DNA of 14,549 nt from JALVIU01 sp964462295 (lineage in GTDB: Bacteria > Atribacterota > JALVIU01), in NCBI GenBank assembly GCA_964462295.1, contig CAYWXH010000038.1:1-14549 (forward strand), in the 5' to 3' direction. The stretch's first letter is position 1, and each line of letters opens with the position of its first letter. Shown in pieces: positions 7,126 to 14,428 of this stretch. The position numbers and the translations under genes were made by a program. A model generated the notes under the pieces. The model worked only from the letters and a program-made list of their open reading frames with translations. It searched no databases and was not told where the DNA came from.

Positions 7126-8457
7126 TTATTTTCTAAGTGCTATTTCTGCTGCTGTAACAAGCTGGTATCCTACAGGTGATGCAGTAAGTGCAGGATGTGT
7201 GCCCATCTGGAATGTAGCGATTTCATATGCAGGTACCCTTTGCTGTATAAGGGCACTTAGTATATTTACAACCTCTGCTGAACCCTTGGCACCTACTACC
7301 TCTCCACCTATAAGGATCTTGCTCCCCTTTTCGAATATAAGACGTACACTTAATTTCTCTGCACCAGGCATAGAACCAGGATGGCGATTTACAGACTCTG
7401 CCTCGCCAATTACAACATTGTATCCTTTTTCTTTTGCCGCATGTTCAGAAAGACCTGCAAGTGCAAATGCGGTATCATCCACTACTGTGGAAAATACCCC
7501 CAATGTTCCCATATTCATCCTATGTACACCAAAGAGGTTAGCTCCTGCAATACGTGCCTCCATTGTTGCGATAGATGCAAGTCTTAGTTTGGATGGTTTT
7601 CCGTCAAAGAATGAGACCTTCTCTGCACAATCTCCTGCGGAGAATATGTTTGGGTCACTTGTTCTCATATATCTATCTACAGCAATAGCCTTTGTAGGGC
7701 CAAGCTCAAGACCGATTTTTTCTGCAAGATCAGTATTTGGTAGTGCCCCGATGGCTACAATAACAAGATCGGTCTCTATCTCTTTTCCGCTTGCCAATAT
7801 GACTTTATCTACCCTATCTACTCCTCCAAACTCTACGACCTTTTCATTTGTGTAGATTTTTACCCCATTTTGTTCGAGGAGTTTTTCTGCCCTTATGCTT
7901 ATATCCTCATCAAATGCAATCATAAGACAATGGGGAAGCATCTCTATAATAGAAACCTCTTTCCCCCTTTTCCTTATTTCATCTGCAAACTCTACACCAA
8001 TAAAACCTCCACCTATTATTGCTACCCTTTCTACCTTTTCTAGCTCTTCCTTTAGACCTTGAAGATAGTAGTAGTCTTTTCTTACAGAAAATACACCCTT
8101 TTTATCAATTCCCTTTATGGGGGGTGTAAGTGGTTTAGATCCTGGCGCAAGGACTAGTTTTTCATACTTTATTTCACCTTCATTTTTTGTAGATATTACC
8201 TGTGCACCTCTATCTATATCTGTTACTTCATCTATAATGAGATCCAAGTTACTTTTGGCATACATCCCATCTCCCATTACATTCTCGTCAATAGAAGAGA
8301 GGGTCCCGAATATGTAAGGTATTCCACAGGGAACAAGTGCTTTTTCATCTTTTCTTATTACTAATATGTCCTTGTCCGGATACTGTCTTCTTGCAGTCAT
8401 AGCAGCGGTGAAACCCCCGGCACTACCTCCTATTACGACTATTTCGTAACTCTTCAT
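7126..8457 (-). CDS. FAD-dependent pyridine nucleotide-disulfide oxidoreductase (CoA-disulfide reductase/NADH oxidase-like)
   Basis: Cytosolic flavoprotein of 443 residues, probably acting on disulfides, CoA persulfide/disulfide or oxygen with NAD(P)H. It shows the FAD-binding GGSAGG (10-15), a single redox cysteine C44 in LVPCGIPY (matching the one-cysteine class of CoA-disulfide reductases and NADH oxidases), a second Rossmann motif IIGGGFIGVEFADE (147-160) for NAD(P)H, and the third FAD motif SAGDC (273-277). It ends in the dimerisation domain with GTHPALTASP (419-428). No C-terminal rhodanese domain is present, unlike persulfide reductases of the CoADR-Rhd type. GGAGG eight bases before the ATG supports the start. 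It has its own promoter. Which of the possible activities it has cannot be decided here. Confidence 0.88.
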   Translation of the reverse strand: MKSYEIVVIGGSAGGFTAAMTARRQYPDKDILVIRKDEKALVPCGIPYIFGTLSSIDENVMGDGMYAKSNLDLIIDEVTDIDRGAQVISTKNEGEIKYEKLVLAPGSKPLTPPIKGIDKKGVFSVRKDYYYLQGLKEELEKVERVAIIGGGFIGVEFADEIRKRGKEVSIIEMLPHCLMIAFDEDISIRAEKLLEQNGVKIYTNEKVVEFGGVDRVDKVILASGKEIETDLVIVAIGALPNTDLAEKIGLELGPTKAIAVDRYMRTSDPNIFSAGDCAEKVSFFDGKPSKLRLASIATMEARIAGANLFGVHRMNMGTLGVFSTVVDDTAFALAGLSEHAAKEKGYNVVIGEAESVNRHPGSMPGAEKLSVRLIFEKGSKILIGGEVVGAKGSAEVVNILSALIQQRVPAYEIATFQMGTHPALTASPVGYQLVTAAEIALRK

Positions 8458-8493
8458 GTATAAAACCTCCTTTTTCGGTATTTTTCAATATCT

Positions 8494-8522
8494 ATTATAT
8501 CTTTATTTCGAAATTTTTACAA
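8494..8522 (-). promoter_or_regulatory. Promoter of the flavoprotein gene
   Basis: TTGTAA (8522-8517) and a perfect TATAAT (8499-8494) are separated by 17 bp on the minus strand. They lie in the gap between the citramalate synthase stop and the flavoprotein ATG, with a GGAGG at 8466-8470 downstream. This makes the flavoprotein separately transcribed, though readthrough from cimA is possible since no terminator is seen. Confidence 0.65.
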
Positions 8523-8539
8523 GTATGTATCTTAAAAAA

Positions 8540-10114
8540 TCATACACCTTTTAGTAGTCCATAGATGATACTATCTTTTAGGGCATCAAAACTTGCCTCA
8601 ATGATATTTTCAGATACTCCGATAGTACCCCAGCTCCTATTTATCCCCCTGTTTTCTATAAGGACCCTTACTCTTGAGCCTGTACCATGGTCTGTCTGAA
8701 GTACTCTTACCTTATAATCTACAAGTTCTATGAATTTAAGTGCAGGATAGAAGCTTACAAGTCCCTTCCTAAGTGCTTTATCCAGAGCATTTACAGGACC
8801 ATTGCCCTCTGCCACTGTAAGTATTATATTATCATCTATCTTGAATTTAACTGTTGCCTCTGAGATAAGTTCACTATCCTCTCCCAATTTCTCTACTATT
8901 ACCCTGTATCCAAGTACCTTGAAAAATTCAGGATATTTGCCTAAAAGCTTTCTTATAAGAAGCTCAAAGGATCCAGATGCTGCTTCAAATTGATACCCCT
9001 TATTTTCGAGCTCTTTTATCTTATTTACGATCTCCCTTATTACTACATCATTTTCTGGAAGGTTTATATTCATCTCCTTTGCCTTATACAATATATTGCT
9101 CTTTCCAGATAGTTCTGATACCAAGATATTTCTTCTGTTTCCTACAAGCTCTGGGTTTATATGTTCATAAGTGGTGGGGTTTTTCATAACCGCACTTACA
9201 TGTATACCACCCTTATGGGAGAATGCATTTTCTCCCACAAATGGGAGGTATGGATTGTGTGGAAGATTTGCAAGTTCACTTACAAATTTGGAAAGCTCTG
9301 TAAGTTTATGTAGATTTTCTTTACAATATGCATCATATCCCATTTTTATGATTAGGTTTGGGATAATGGAACATAGGTTTGCATTCCCAGTTCTTTCACC
9401 ATATCCATTTATTGTACCTTGTATATGTACTATACCCTTTCCCACACCTATTAGGGAATTTACCACAGCCATATCACTATCATTGTGGGCATGTATTCCT
9501 AAGGTTTCTATTCCGAGCGCACCCTTTACCTCTTCTATAATCTTTAAAAGTTCCCAGGGAAGTGTTCCCCCATTTGTATCTGCAAGGACTATAGTATCCA
9601 CACCACCAGAGAGTGTTGCCTCTAAAGTCTTTATGGCATAACCTGGGTTATTTTTATATCCATCGAAAAAGTGTTCCGCGTCATATATAACCTCTTTCCC
9701 CTTGGATTTTAGGAATTTTATAGAAGATTCGATCATACTAAGGTTTTCTTCCAATGAAGTCTTTAAGGCATCTGTTACATGAAGATCCCAGGATTTTCCA
9801 AAGATCGTTACCACAGGGGTGTTTGCCTCAATAAGTGCATTAAGATTTGTATCCTCTTCAGGAGTAATGTTAGGCCTTCTTGTGGACCCAAATGCGGCAA
9901 TCTTTGCATGTTGGAACTCTTCGTTTTGGGCCATCTTAAAAAATTCCATATCCTTTGGATTAGAACCTGGCCACCCACCTTCTATATAATCTATGCCAAA
10001 ATCATCCAGGGCCTTTGCTATGCGAATCTTGTCAATACTTGAAAACTGTACCATCCTCCCTTGGCTTCCATCTCTTAGGGTTGTATCATATAGTTTTATT
10101 TTTTTATCATCCAT
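8540..10114 (-). CDS. cimA: Citramalate synthase
   Basis: Condenses acetyl-CoA with pyruvate to (R)-citramalate, the first step of the threonine-independent route to isoleucine. The TIM-barrel begins with LYDTTLRDGSQ (8-18; catalytic R14, metal ligand D15), then YIEGGWPGSNPKD typical of CimA, the metal-binding HAHND (H208, H210) and INGYGERTGNANL. After the GENAFSHKGGIH linker comes the C-terminal LeuA-type allosteric domain, ending with SWGTIGVSENIIEAS. At 524 residues it matches the CimA-specific class rather than shorter homocitrate or isopropylmalate synthases. The ATG at 10114 is preferred: AAAGGGGTGA lies about six to eight bases before it. A GTG at 10123 would add three residues but has no spacing to that site. 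It is transcribed divergently from nfi. Confidence 0.93.
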   Translation of the reverse strand: MDDKKIKLYDTTLRDGSQGRMVQFSSIDKIRIAKALDDFGIDYIEGGWPGSNPKDMEFFKMAQNEEFQHAKIAAFGSTRRPNITPEEDTNLNALIEANTPVVTIFGKSWDLHVTDALKTSLEENLSMIESSIKFLKSKGKEVIYDAEHFFDGYKNNPGYAIKTLEATLSGGVDTIVLADTNGGTLPWELLKIIEEVKGALGIETLGIHAHNDSDMAVVNSLIGVGKGIVHIQGTINGYGERTGNANLCSIIPNLIIKMGYDAYCKENLHKLTELSKFVSELANLPHNPYLPFVGENAFSHKGGIHVSAVMKNPTTYEHINPELVGNRRNILVSELSGKSNILYKAKEMNINLPENDVVIREIVNKIKELENKGYQFEAASGSFELLIRKLLGKYPEFFKVLGYRVIVEKLGEDSELISEATVKFKIDDNIILTVAEGNGPVNALDKALRKGLVSFYPALKFIELVDYKVRVLQTDHGTGSRVRVLIENRGINRSWGTIGVSENIIEASFDALKDSIIYGLLKGV

Positions 10115-10143
10115 CTCCTTCACCCCTTTATGTGATTTTTTAA

Positions 10144-10172
10144 ATAATAACTTATTGAATATTTATTGTCAA
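10144..10172 (-). promoter_or_regulatory. Promoter of cimA
   Basis: A perfect TTGACA (10172-10167) and TATTAT (10149-10144) stand 17 bp apart on the minus strand. The leader before the cimA ATG would be about 23 nt. The -35 box lies inside the spacer of the divergent nfi promoter, so the two probably compete for polymerase. Confidence 0.75.
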
Positions 10173-10182
10173 GTAGTATAAT
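10155..10182 (+). promoter_or_regulatory. Promoter of nfi, predicted leaderless transcript
   Basis: TTGAAT (10155-10160) and a perfect TATAAT (10177-10182) are 16 bp apart. The nfi ATG begins at 10189, six bases after the -10 box, where transcription would normally start. No ribosome-binding site precedes the ATG. Confidence 0.65.
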
Positions 10183-10188
10183 TTTTAT

Positions 10189-10902
10189 ATGAATGAAATT
10201 ATAAGAAAAACTATAGAAATTGCTAAAGATCGTGATTTTGAGAAGGCCCTGAAATTTCAAAGAGAGCTTGCCTCACAGCTTATAATTTTTGGTATCCCAA
10301 AAACATCTTTGGTATTGGGTTTTGATGCAGCTTATGTTGCTCTTTCAGAGGGAGAGTTTTCTATATCTATGTGTGTTGTTTTTGAAAAAAATGGAAGTAG
10401 TTTTTTACAAAGGGAATTTTTTTACAGTATAGATAAGGTATGGTTTCCGTATGTTTTTGGGCTTTTTGCATTCAGAGAGGGAATAGGTTTTATAAGATGT
10501 TGGGAAAAGATCCCCGAATCCATTAGGAAAGCTGTAGATCTTATTATGGTAGATGGACATGGTATATTTCATCCACGAGGAGTAGGACTTGCATCACATA
10601 TTGGTCTTATGACAGGGGTCCCTACTATAGGATGTGCCAAAGATGGTCCAAGGGAGAATGTGATTTTACCAGATAGAAAGGTTGGTTCCTATTCTTTTTT
10701 GTATACAAATGGTAAAAAGGCAGGAATAATACTTAGAACTAGGCAAGATACAAGGCCCCTTTGGGTCTCACCAGGACATCTTGTAGGGATAGATGCCCTA
10801 AAGGATATTGTCTTGGGTTTTATTGATGGCTACAGGATACCTATTCCTATAAGAAGTGCACATATTTTGGCTAAAAAGTTGAAAAAAGAATTCATATCCT
10901 AA
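10189..10902 (+). CDS. nfi: Endonuclease V (deoxyinosine-specific)
   Basis: DNA-repair nuclease that nicks one base 3' of deoxyinosine formed by adenine deamination. Over 237 residues it carries the RNase H-like active site: D46 in LGFDAAY, E97 in AFREG, D122 in VDGHG and H128 in FHPRG. The lesion-wedge motif is PYVFGLFAFREG (Y88), the DNA-contacting lysine is K151 (IGCAK), and VSPGHLVGID and the final RIPIPIRSAH are family hallmarks. Length is slightly above the usual 220-230. The start at 10189 matches the family N-terminus, but it has no ribosome-binding site and lies six bases after a TATAAT, so the mRNA is probably leaderless. The gene is divergent from cimA and upstream of the sugar-phosphate cluster, which has its own promoter. 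Confidence 0.95.
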   Translation: MNEIIRKTIEIAKDRDFEKALKFQRELASQLIIFGIPKTSLVLGFDAAYVALSEGEFSISMCVVFEKNGSSFLQREFFYSIDKVWFPYVFGLFAFREGIGFIRCWEKIPESIRKAVDLIMVDGHGIFHPRGVGLASHIGLMTGVPTIGCAKDGPRENVILPDRKVGSYSFLYTNGKKAGIILRTRQDTRPLWVSPGHLVGIDALKDIVLGFIDGYRIPIPIRSAHILAKKLKKEFIS

Positions 10903-10918
10903 AAATTTATGATATAAT
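10891..10918 (+). promoter_or_regulatory. Candidate promoter of the gmhA-like cluster
   Basis: A perfect TATAAT at 10913-10918 with a weaker TTCATA at 10891-10896, 16 bp apart. The -35 box falls in the last codons of nfi. Readthrough from nfi is also possible, as no terminator separates the genes. Confidence 0.5.
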
Positions 10919-10951
10919 ATTAACAAATTTTAAACATAATTGGAGGACCAG

Positions 10952-11536
10952 ATGAGAAGTAGGATTAAGAAGATAAGAGAAAAACATATAGAGGTGGTAG
11001 ATAGATTTTTTGAAGAAAATTATAAAAAATTGGAGAATATCGTCTCTAAGATGGAAGCTACCATAAAAGAGGGTGGTAAGATACTTATCGCAGGAAATGG
11101 TGGTAGTACAGCAGATGCCCTTCATATGTCTGCAGAGCTTATTGGCAGGTTTTATAAAGAGAGGGAACCTATACCTGCTATCGCCCTTCCATCAAATCCC
11201 TCTATTCTTACAGAGATCGGAAATGATTATGATTTTAGGTATGTATTCAAAAGACAGATAGAGGGGCTTGGTAAAAAGGGTGATATATTTATCGCAATAA
11301 GTACATCGGGTAATTCAAAAAACATCATAGAAGGGCTTAAGGTGGCAAAAGAGATGGGGATCTATACGATAGGTCTCTCAGGTGAGAGCGGAGGAAAGAT
11401 GAGAGACCATACAGATATCTGTCTCTGTGTGCCATCTTTGGATACTCCAAGGATTCAAGAGGTCCATATTATGATTATTCATATCCTATGTGAATTTTTA
11501 GAAGAGAGGCTCTATGGAGATAAAAATGGAATATAA
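10952..11536 (+). CDS. gmhA: SIS-domain phosphoheptose isomerase (GmhA-like)
   Basis: Aldose-ketose isomerase of the SIS fold, 194 residues, close to the usual GmhA length. In known GmhA it turns sedoheptulose 7-phosphate into heptose 7-phosphate for LPS core or S-layer glycans. It shows AGNGGSTADALHMSAEL (47-63), the phosphate-binding STSGNSKN (117-124) and TPRIQEVHIMIIHILCE. The metal-site residues H58, E62, Q169 and H177 correspond with constant offset to H61, E65, Q172 and H180 of E. coli GmhA. The ATG at 10952 is chosen because GGAGGA ends four bases before it. An upstream TTG at 10940 would put that site inside the gene. It opens the three-gene cluster and overlaps the next gene. Whether its sugar is a heptose here is uncertain, given the unusual partners. 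Confidence 0.88.
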   Translation: MRSRIKKIREKHIEVVDRFFEENYKKLENIVSKMEATIKEGGKILIAGNGGSTADALHMSAELIGRFYKEREPIPAIALPSNPSILTEIGNDYDFRYVFKRQIEGLGKKGDIFIAISTSGNSKNIIEGLKVAKEMGIYTIGLSGESGGKMRDHTDICLCVPSLDTPRIQEVHIMIIHILCEFLEERLYGDKNGI

Positions 11537-12521
11537 AGGTAGATATGAGATATTTGATTTTACAAAAATAAGAAGATACCCTTTATCAAAAAGACCCAAT
11601 AAGGTAAAAATAGGGGACCTTGTAAACCCAAAAGATATATTGGATAAACCTCTTAGGTACGATACGAAAGAGCTAAGAGAAGTGGCGGCATCTATTGTAG
11701 ATGCAAAGAAAAAGGGTCATCCCGTTATATGGGCATCAGGTGCACATATTATAAAAAACGGTATGGGCCCTATTATTTCAGACCTTGCAAAAGATGGATT
11801 AATAGATATTGTAGGTGTAAATGGTGCATTTACCATACACGATTTTGAGCTTTCCCTATTTGGGGAGACATCAGAGAATGTCCCAAATGCCCTATCCACA
11901 GGGGAATTTGGCTTTGCCTATGAGACAGGCCGTTATTTAAATAAGGCCCTTAAGGTGGGTAATGAGCTTTCTCTAGGCTATGGAGAGACACTTGGAAGGT
12001 TTATAAAGGGAGAGCTTTTTATAGGGGAGAATGTAGAGTTTAGTTATCCGGAGGCCTCTGTAATTTATAATCTTTACACCCTTGGGATACCTCTTACTGT
12101 GCATGTAGCTATAGGGAATGATATACACCATATGCACCCAGAATTTGACCCTGAGGCAATAGGTGGAACAAGTGGGCGAGATTTCGGTATATTTGCATCA
12201 TATATCACCAAGCTTACAGAAGGTGGTGTATGTCTTCTTACAGGTTCTGCTGTTATTATGGTAGAGGTCTATCTTAAGGCATTTTCCATGGCAGCAAATA
12301 TAGGAAAGACTCCAAAGGGCATAGTAACTGCCGATTTTGACCTACGACCTGCTAATTTATCTGATATACGAGATGATAGTACATATACCTATTACTTCCG
12401 TGATATAAAATCTATCGTAACCCGTATCCCAGAGTCTTTTGTAGGAAAAGGGTATTATATACAGGGGAATCATAAAGATACCATCCCTTCTTTGTATAAG
12501 ATGATAAAGGAGATGATATAA
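11514..12521 (+). CDS. Uncharacterised protein, possibly deoxyhypusine-synthase-like fold
   Basis: I do not recognise a characterised function for this 335-residue, soluble-looking protein. Conserved-looking blocks are ASGAHIIKNGMGP (74-86), VNGAFTIHDFELSLFG (102-117), the histidine-rich HVAIGNDIHHMHP (197-209), TGSAVIMVEVYLKA (243-256), TADFDLRP (272-279) and GNHKDTIP (318-325). The run from GAHIIKNG to HDFE, with the strand-loop LIDIVGVNGA between, resembles the NAD-binding core of deoxyhypusine synthases. The catalytic lysine motif of that family (VKHH) is not seen, so the same reaction is unlikely. Spermidine-type or sugar-phosphate chemistry would be guesses. The start at 11514 overlaps the isomerase by 23 bp; ATG 11526, with GGAG five bases upstream, is an equally good choice. 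The stop lies two bases before the kinase-phosphatase ATG, so the genes are surely co-translated. Confidence 0.85.
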   Translation: MEIKMEYKGRYEIFDFTKIRRYPLSKRPNKVKIGDLVNPKDILDKPLRYDTKELREVAASIVDAKKKGHPVIWASGAHIIKNGMGPIISDLAKDGLIDIVGVNGAFTIHDFELSLFGETSENVPNALSTGEFGFAYETGRYLNKALKVGNELSLGYGETLGRFIKGELFIGENVEFSYPEASVIYNLYTLGIPLTVHVAIGNDIHHMHPEFDPEAIGGTSGRDFGIFASYITKLTEGGVCLLTGSAVIMVEVYLKAFSMAANIGKTPKGIVTADFDLRPANLSDIRDDSTYTYYFRDIKSIVTRIPESFVGKGYYIQGNHKDTIPSLYKMIKEMI

Positions 12522-12523
12522 GA

Positions 12524-14365
12524 ATGGATATTTCTAAGATACTTGAGAGGTTTCGGCAATTTAAGATACTTGTGGTAGGGGATGTCTCTTTGGATTTGTA
12601 CTCTTTTTATGATCCAAATTTGTCTGAGCCAAGTAGAGAGACAGGTATCTCAAATACAGTTTGTATAAAGAAGGAGTATTGGCCAGGGGCAGCGGGAAAT
12701 GTTGCAAAAAATGTATCTCTTCTTGGGAGTCGTACATATCTTATAAGTGTATGTGGTGATGATGGTTTTGGAAAAGACTTAAAAGAGGTATTATGGAACG
12801 AATATAAGCTCCCTAAATCGTGTGTAGTGGAAGATGTAGGAAAGATGACATTTACATATACAAAACTTGTTAATATAGATACGAAAAAAGAGGATAAAGG
12901 GAGAATTGATTTTATAGAGAAGACCCCTATATCCAATGATGCAGAAGATATGATTTTGGATAAATTAAAGCGCCTTGTCCCTGTTGTAGATGCTGTAATC
13001 ATAGAGGATCAGAAAGAGACTCCTACCCCAGGGGTAGTAACAGATAGAGTGCGAAAACTTTTGCAGCATCAAAAAGATAAATATCCTAGTAAGCTTTTTA
13101 TCGTAGATTCAAGGTTACGGGCCCATCTTTATAAAAATATGATTTTAAAGCCAAATGAAAAAGAATTCGTACTTCTTTATAATAACCTATTTAAGACAGA
13201 TGAAAGGCCACGGGAGGTTCTAAGTTTTATAAAAAGATATTCAAAAGATGTCTCTAAAAAGATAGGTGCACCACTTTTTATTACCCTCTCAGATAGGGGC
13301 ATCTTATATACAAATGGGGAAAAACTTACTATTGTCCCTACCAAAAAGGTAAAACCTTTGGATATAACAGGGGCAGGGGATGCAACTATATCTGCACTTA
13401 CCCTTTCTCTTTTGGCAACAGGGGATCCTATATTTTCTGCAAAATTTGCAAACATTGTAGCTGCTATCTCTGTCTCTCAAGAGAAGACAGGAAAGGTAAA
13501 ACCTGAGGATGTGAAGAAACATTGGGAAGATTTACCCCATATAGATGTAATACATCCTGATATAGATATTGTAAGGCCTGTAATAGAGAAGGGAAAGGTA
13601 AAACATATAGTCTTTGATTTTGATGGTACAGTATCCACCCTTCGTGAAGGATGGGAGAAGATAATGGCCCCTCTTATGGTTGATATTATCACAGATGGTA
13701 AGGGGGATCCAGAGGTAGAAAAAAAGGTGGATGAATTTATAGAAAAGACCACAGGTGTACAGACCATCCTTCAGATGGAAGGACTTATTGATATGGTAAA
13801 AGAATTTGGATATATCTCACCTGATAAAATAAGGGATGCACATTATTATAAAAAACTGTATAGAGAGAGGATTCTCGCCCTTGTAAAGGAGAGAATGGAA
13901 AGGGTTGTAAGAGAAGAGGTATCAAAAGAATACTATCTTATAAAAGGTATCAGGGAATTTTTGACATTTCTCTATAATAGAGGATATACACTGTATCTTG
14001 CATCAGGCACAGATAGGGAAGATGTCTTAAAAGAGGCAGAGTTTTTAGATGTGGCAAAGTATTTTACGGGGGGGATATATGGTTCATTGGATGATATGGA
14101 AAAATACTCTAAACATAAAGTGATGAGAGATATAATAGAAGGCAATGGACTAAAAGGACCTGAACTTTTGGTATTTGGAGATGGACCTGTGGAGATAAAA
14201 AGTGCAAGAGAACATGGAGGAATAGGTGTAGGTGTGGCATCTTATGAGAGAGCAGAGGGTGGTTGGAATCCTAAAAAAATAAAACGACTTTTAGATGCAT
14301 ATGCCCATATATTGATCCCTGATTTTTCCATCTGGAAAGAGCTTTCAGAATACCTAAAATTGTAA
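12524..14365 (+). CDS. Fusion of PfkB (HldE/RfaE-like) sugar kinase and HAD phosphatase
   Basis: A 613-residue bifunctional protein. Residues 1-335 are a PfkB/ribokinase-fold kinase closest in look to the kinase half of HldE: ILVVGDVSLDLY (15-26), the sugar-binding PGAAGNVAKNVSLLG (54-68), LKPNEKEF (208-215) and the anion-hole/catalytic DITGAGDA (280-287, base D286). Residues 358-613 are a HAD phosphatase with DFDGT (D365, D367), SGTD (S494), a lysine near K530/K532 and FGDGPVEI (D553, E557). About 100 residues between motifs I and II form a helical C1-type cap. HldE instead fuses its kinase to a nucleotidyltransferase, and GmhB is a capless HAD, so this arrangement differs from the classical ADP-heptose enzymes. 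AAAGGAG eleven bases before the ATG supports the start. A kinase-then-phosphatase route from sugar 7-phosphate to 1-phosphate is inferred, not shown. Confidence 0.9.
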   Translation: MDISKILERFRQFKILVVGDVSLDLYSFYDPNLSEPSRETGISNTVCIKKEYWPGAAGNVAKNVSLLGSRTYLISVCGDDGFGKDLKEVLWNEYKLPKSCVVEDVGKMTFTYTKLVNIDTKKEDKGRIDFIEKTPISNDAEDMILDKLKRLVPVVDAVIIEDQKETPTPGVVTDRVRKLLQHQKDKYPSKLFIVDSRLRAHLYKNMILKPNEKEFVLLYNNLFKTDERPREVLSFIKRYSKDVSKKIGAPLFITLSDRGILYTNGEKLTIVPTKKVKPLDITGAGDATISALTLSLLATGDPIFSAKFANIVAAISVSQEKTGKVKPEDVKKHWEDLPHIDVIHPDIDIVRPVIEKGKVKHIVFDFDGTVSTLREGWEKIMAPLMVDIITDGKGDPEVEKKVDEFIEKTTGVQTILQMEGLIDMVKEFGYISPDKIRDAHYYKKLYRERILALVKERMERVVREEVSKEYYLIKGIREFLTFLYNRGYTLYLASGTDREDVLKEAEFLDVAKYFTGGIYGSLDDMEKYSKHKVMRDIIEGNGLKGPELLVFGDGPVEIKSAREHGGIGVGVASYERAEGGWNPKKIKRLLDAYAHILIPDFSIWKELSEYLKL

Positions 14366-14371
14366 GATATA

Positions 14372-14400
14372 TTGACTTTTTATAATTTTAGTACTATACT
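14372..14400 (+). promoter_or_regulatory. Strong promoter before the terminal coiled-coil gene
   Basis: TTGACT (14372-14377) and TATACT (14395-14400) each match consensus at five of six positions and are 17 bp apart. Transcription would begin near 14407, ten bases before an AGGAGGG ribosome-binding site. The next gene is therefore a separate unit. Confidence 0.75.
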
Positions 14401-14428
14401 TTAGTTAAAGAATGGCAGGAGGGATTCT

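Noticed and set aside
7199..7855. Plus-strand open frame of 218 codons
   Set aside because: It lies opposite the flavoprotein gene, which has full FAD and NAD motifs, a promoter and a ribosome-binding site. The antisense frame has none of these and a serine/threonine/proline-rich composition typical of a shadow.
9171..9641. Plus-strand open frame of 156 codons
   Set aside because: It is antisense to the citramalate synthase catalytic region and has no start signals.
10940..10951. Upstream TTG start that adds four residues to the GmhA-like isomerase
   Set aside because: It would place the GGAGGA ribosome-binding site inside the coding sequence. ATG 10952 has that site at proper distance.
12524..14365. 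Possibility that the PfkB-HAD protein is two genes or a frameshifted pair
   Set aside because: The frame is continuous through the linker (about residues 335-358) and there is no stop, start or ribosome-binding site that would separate the halves.
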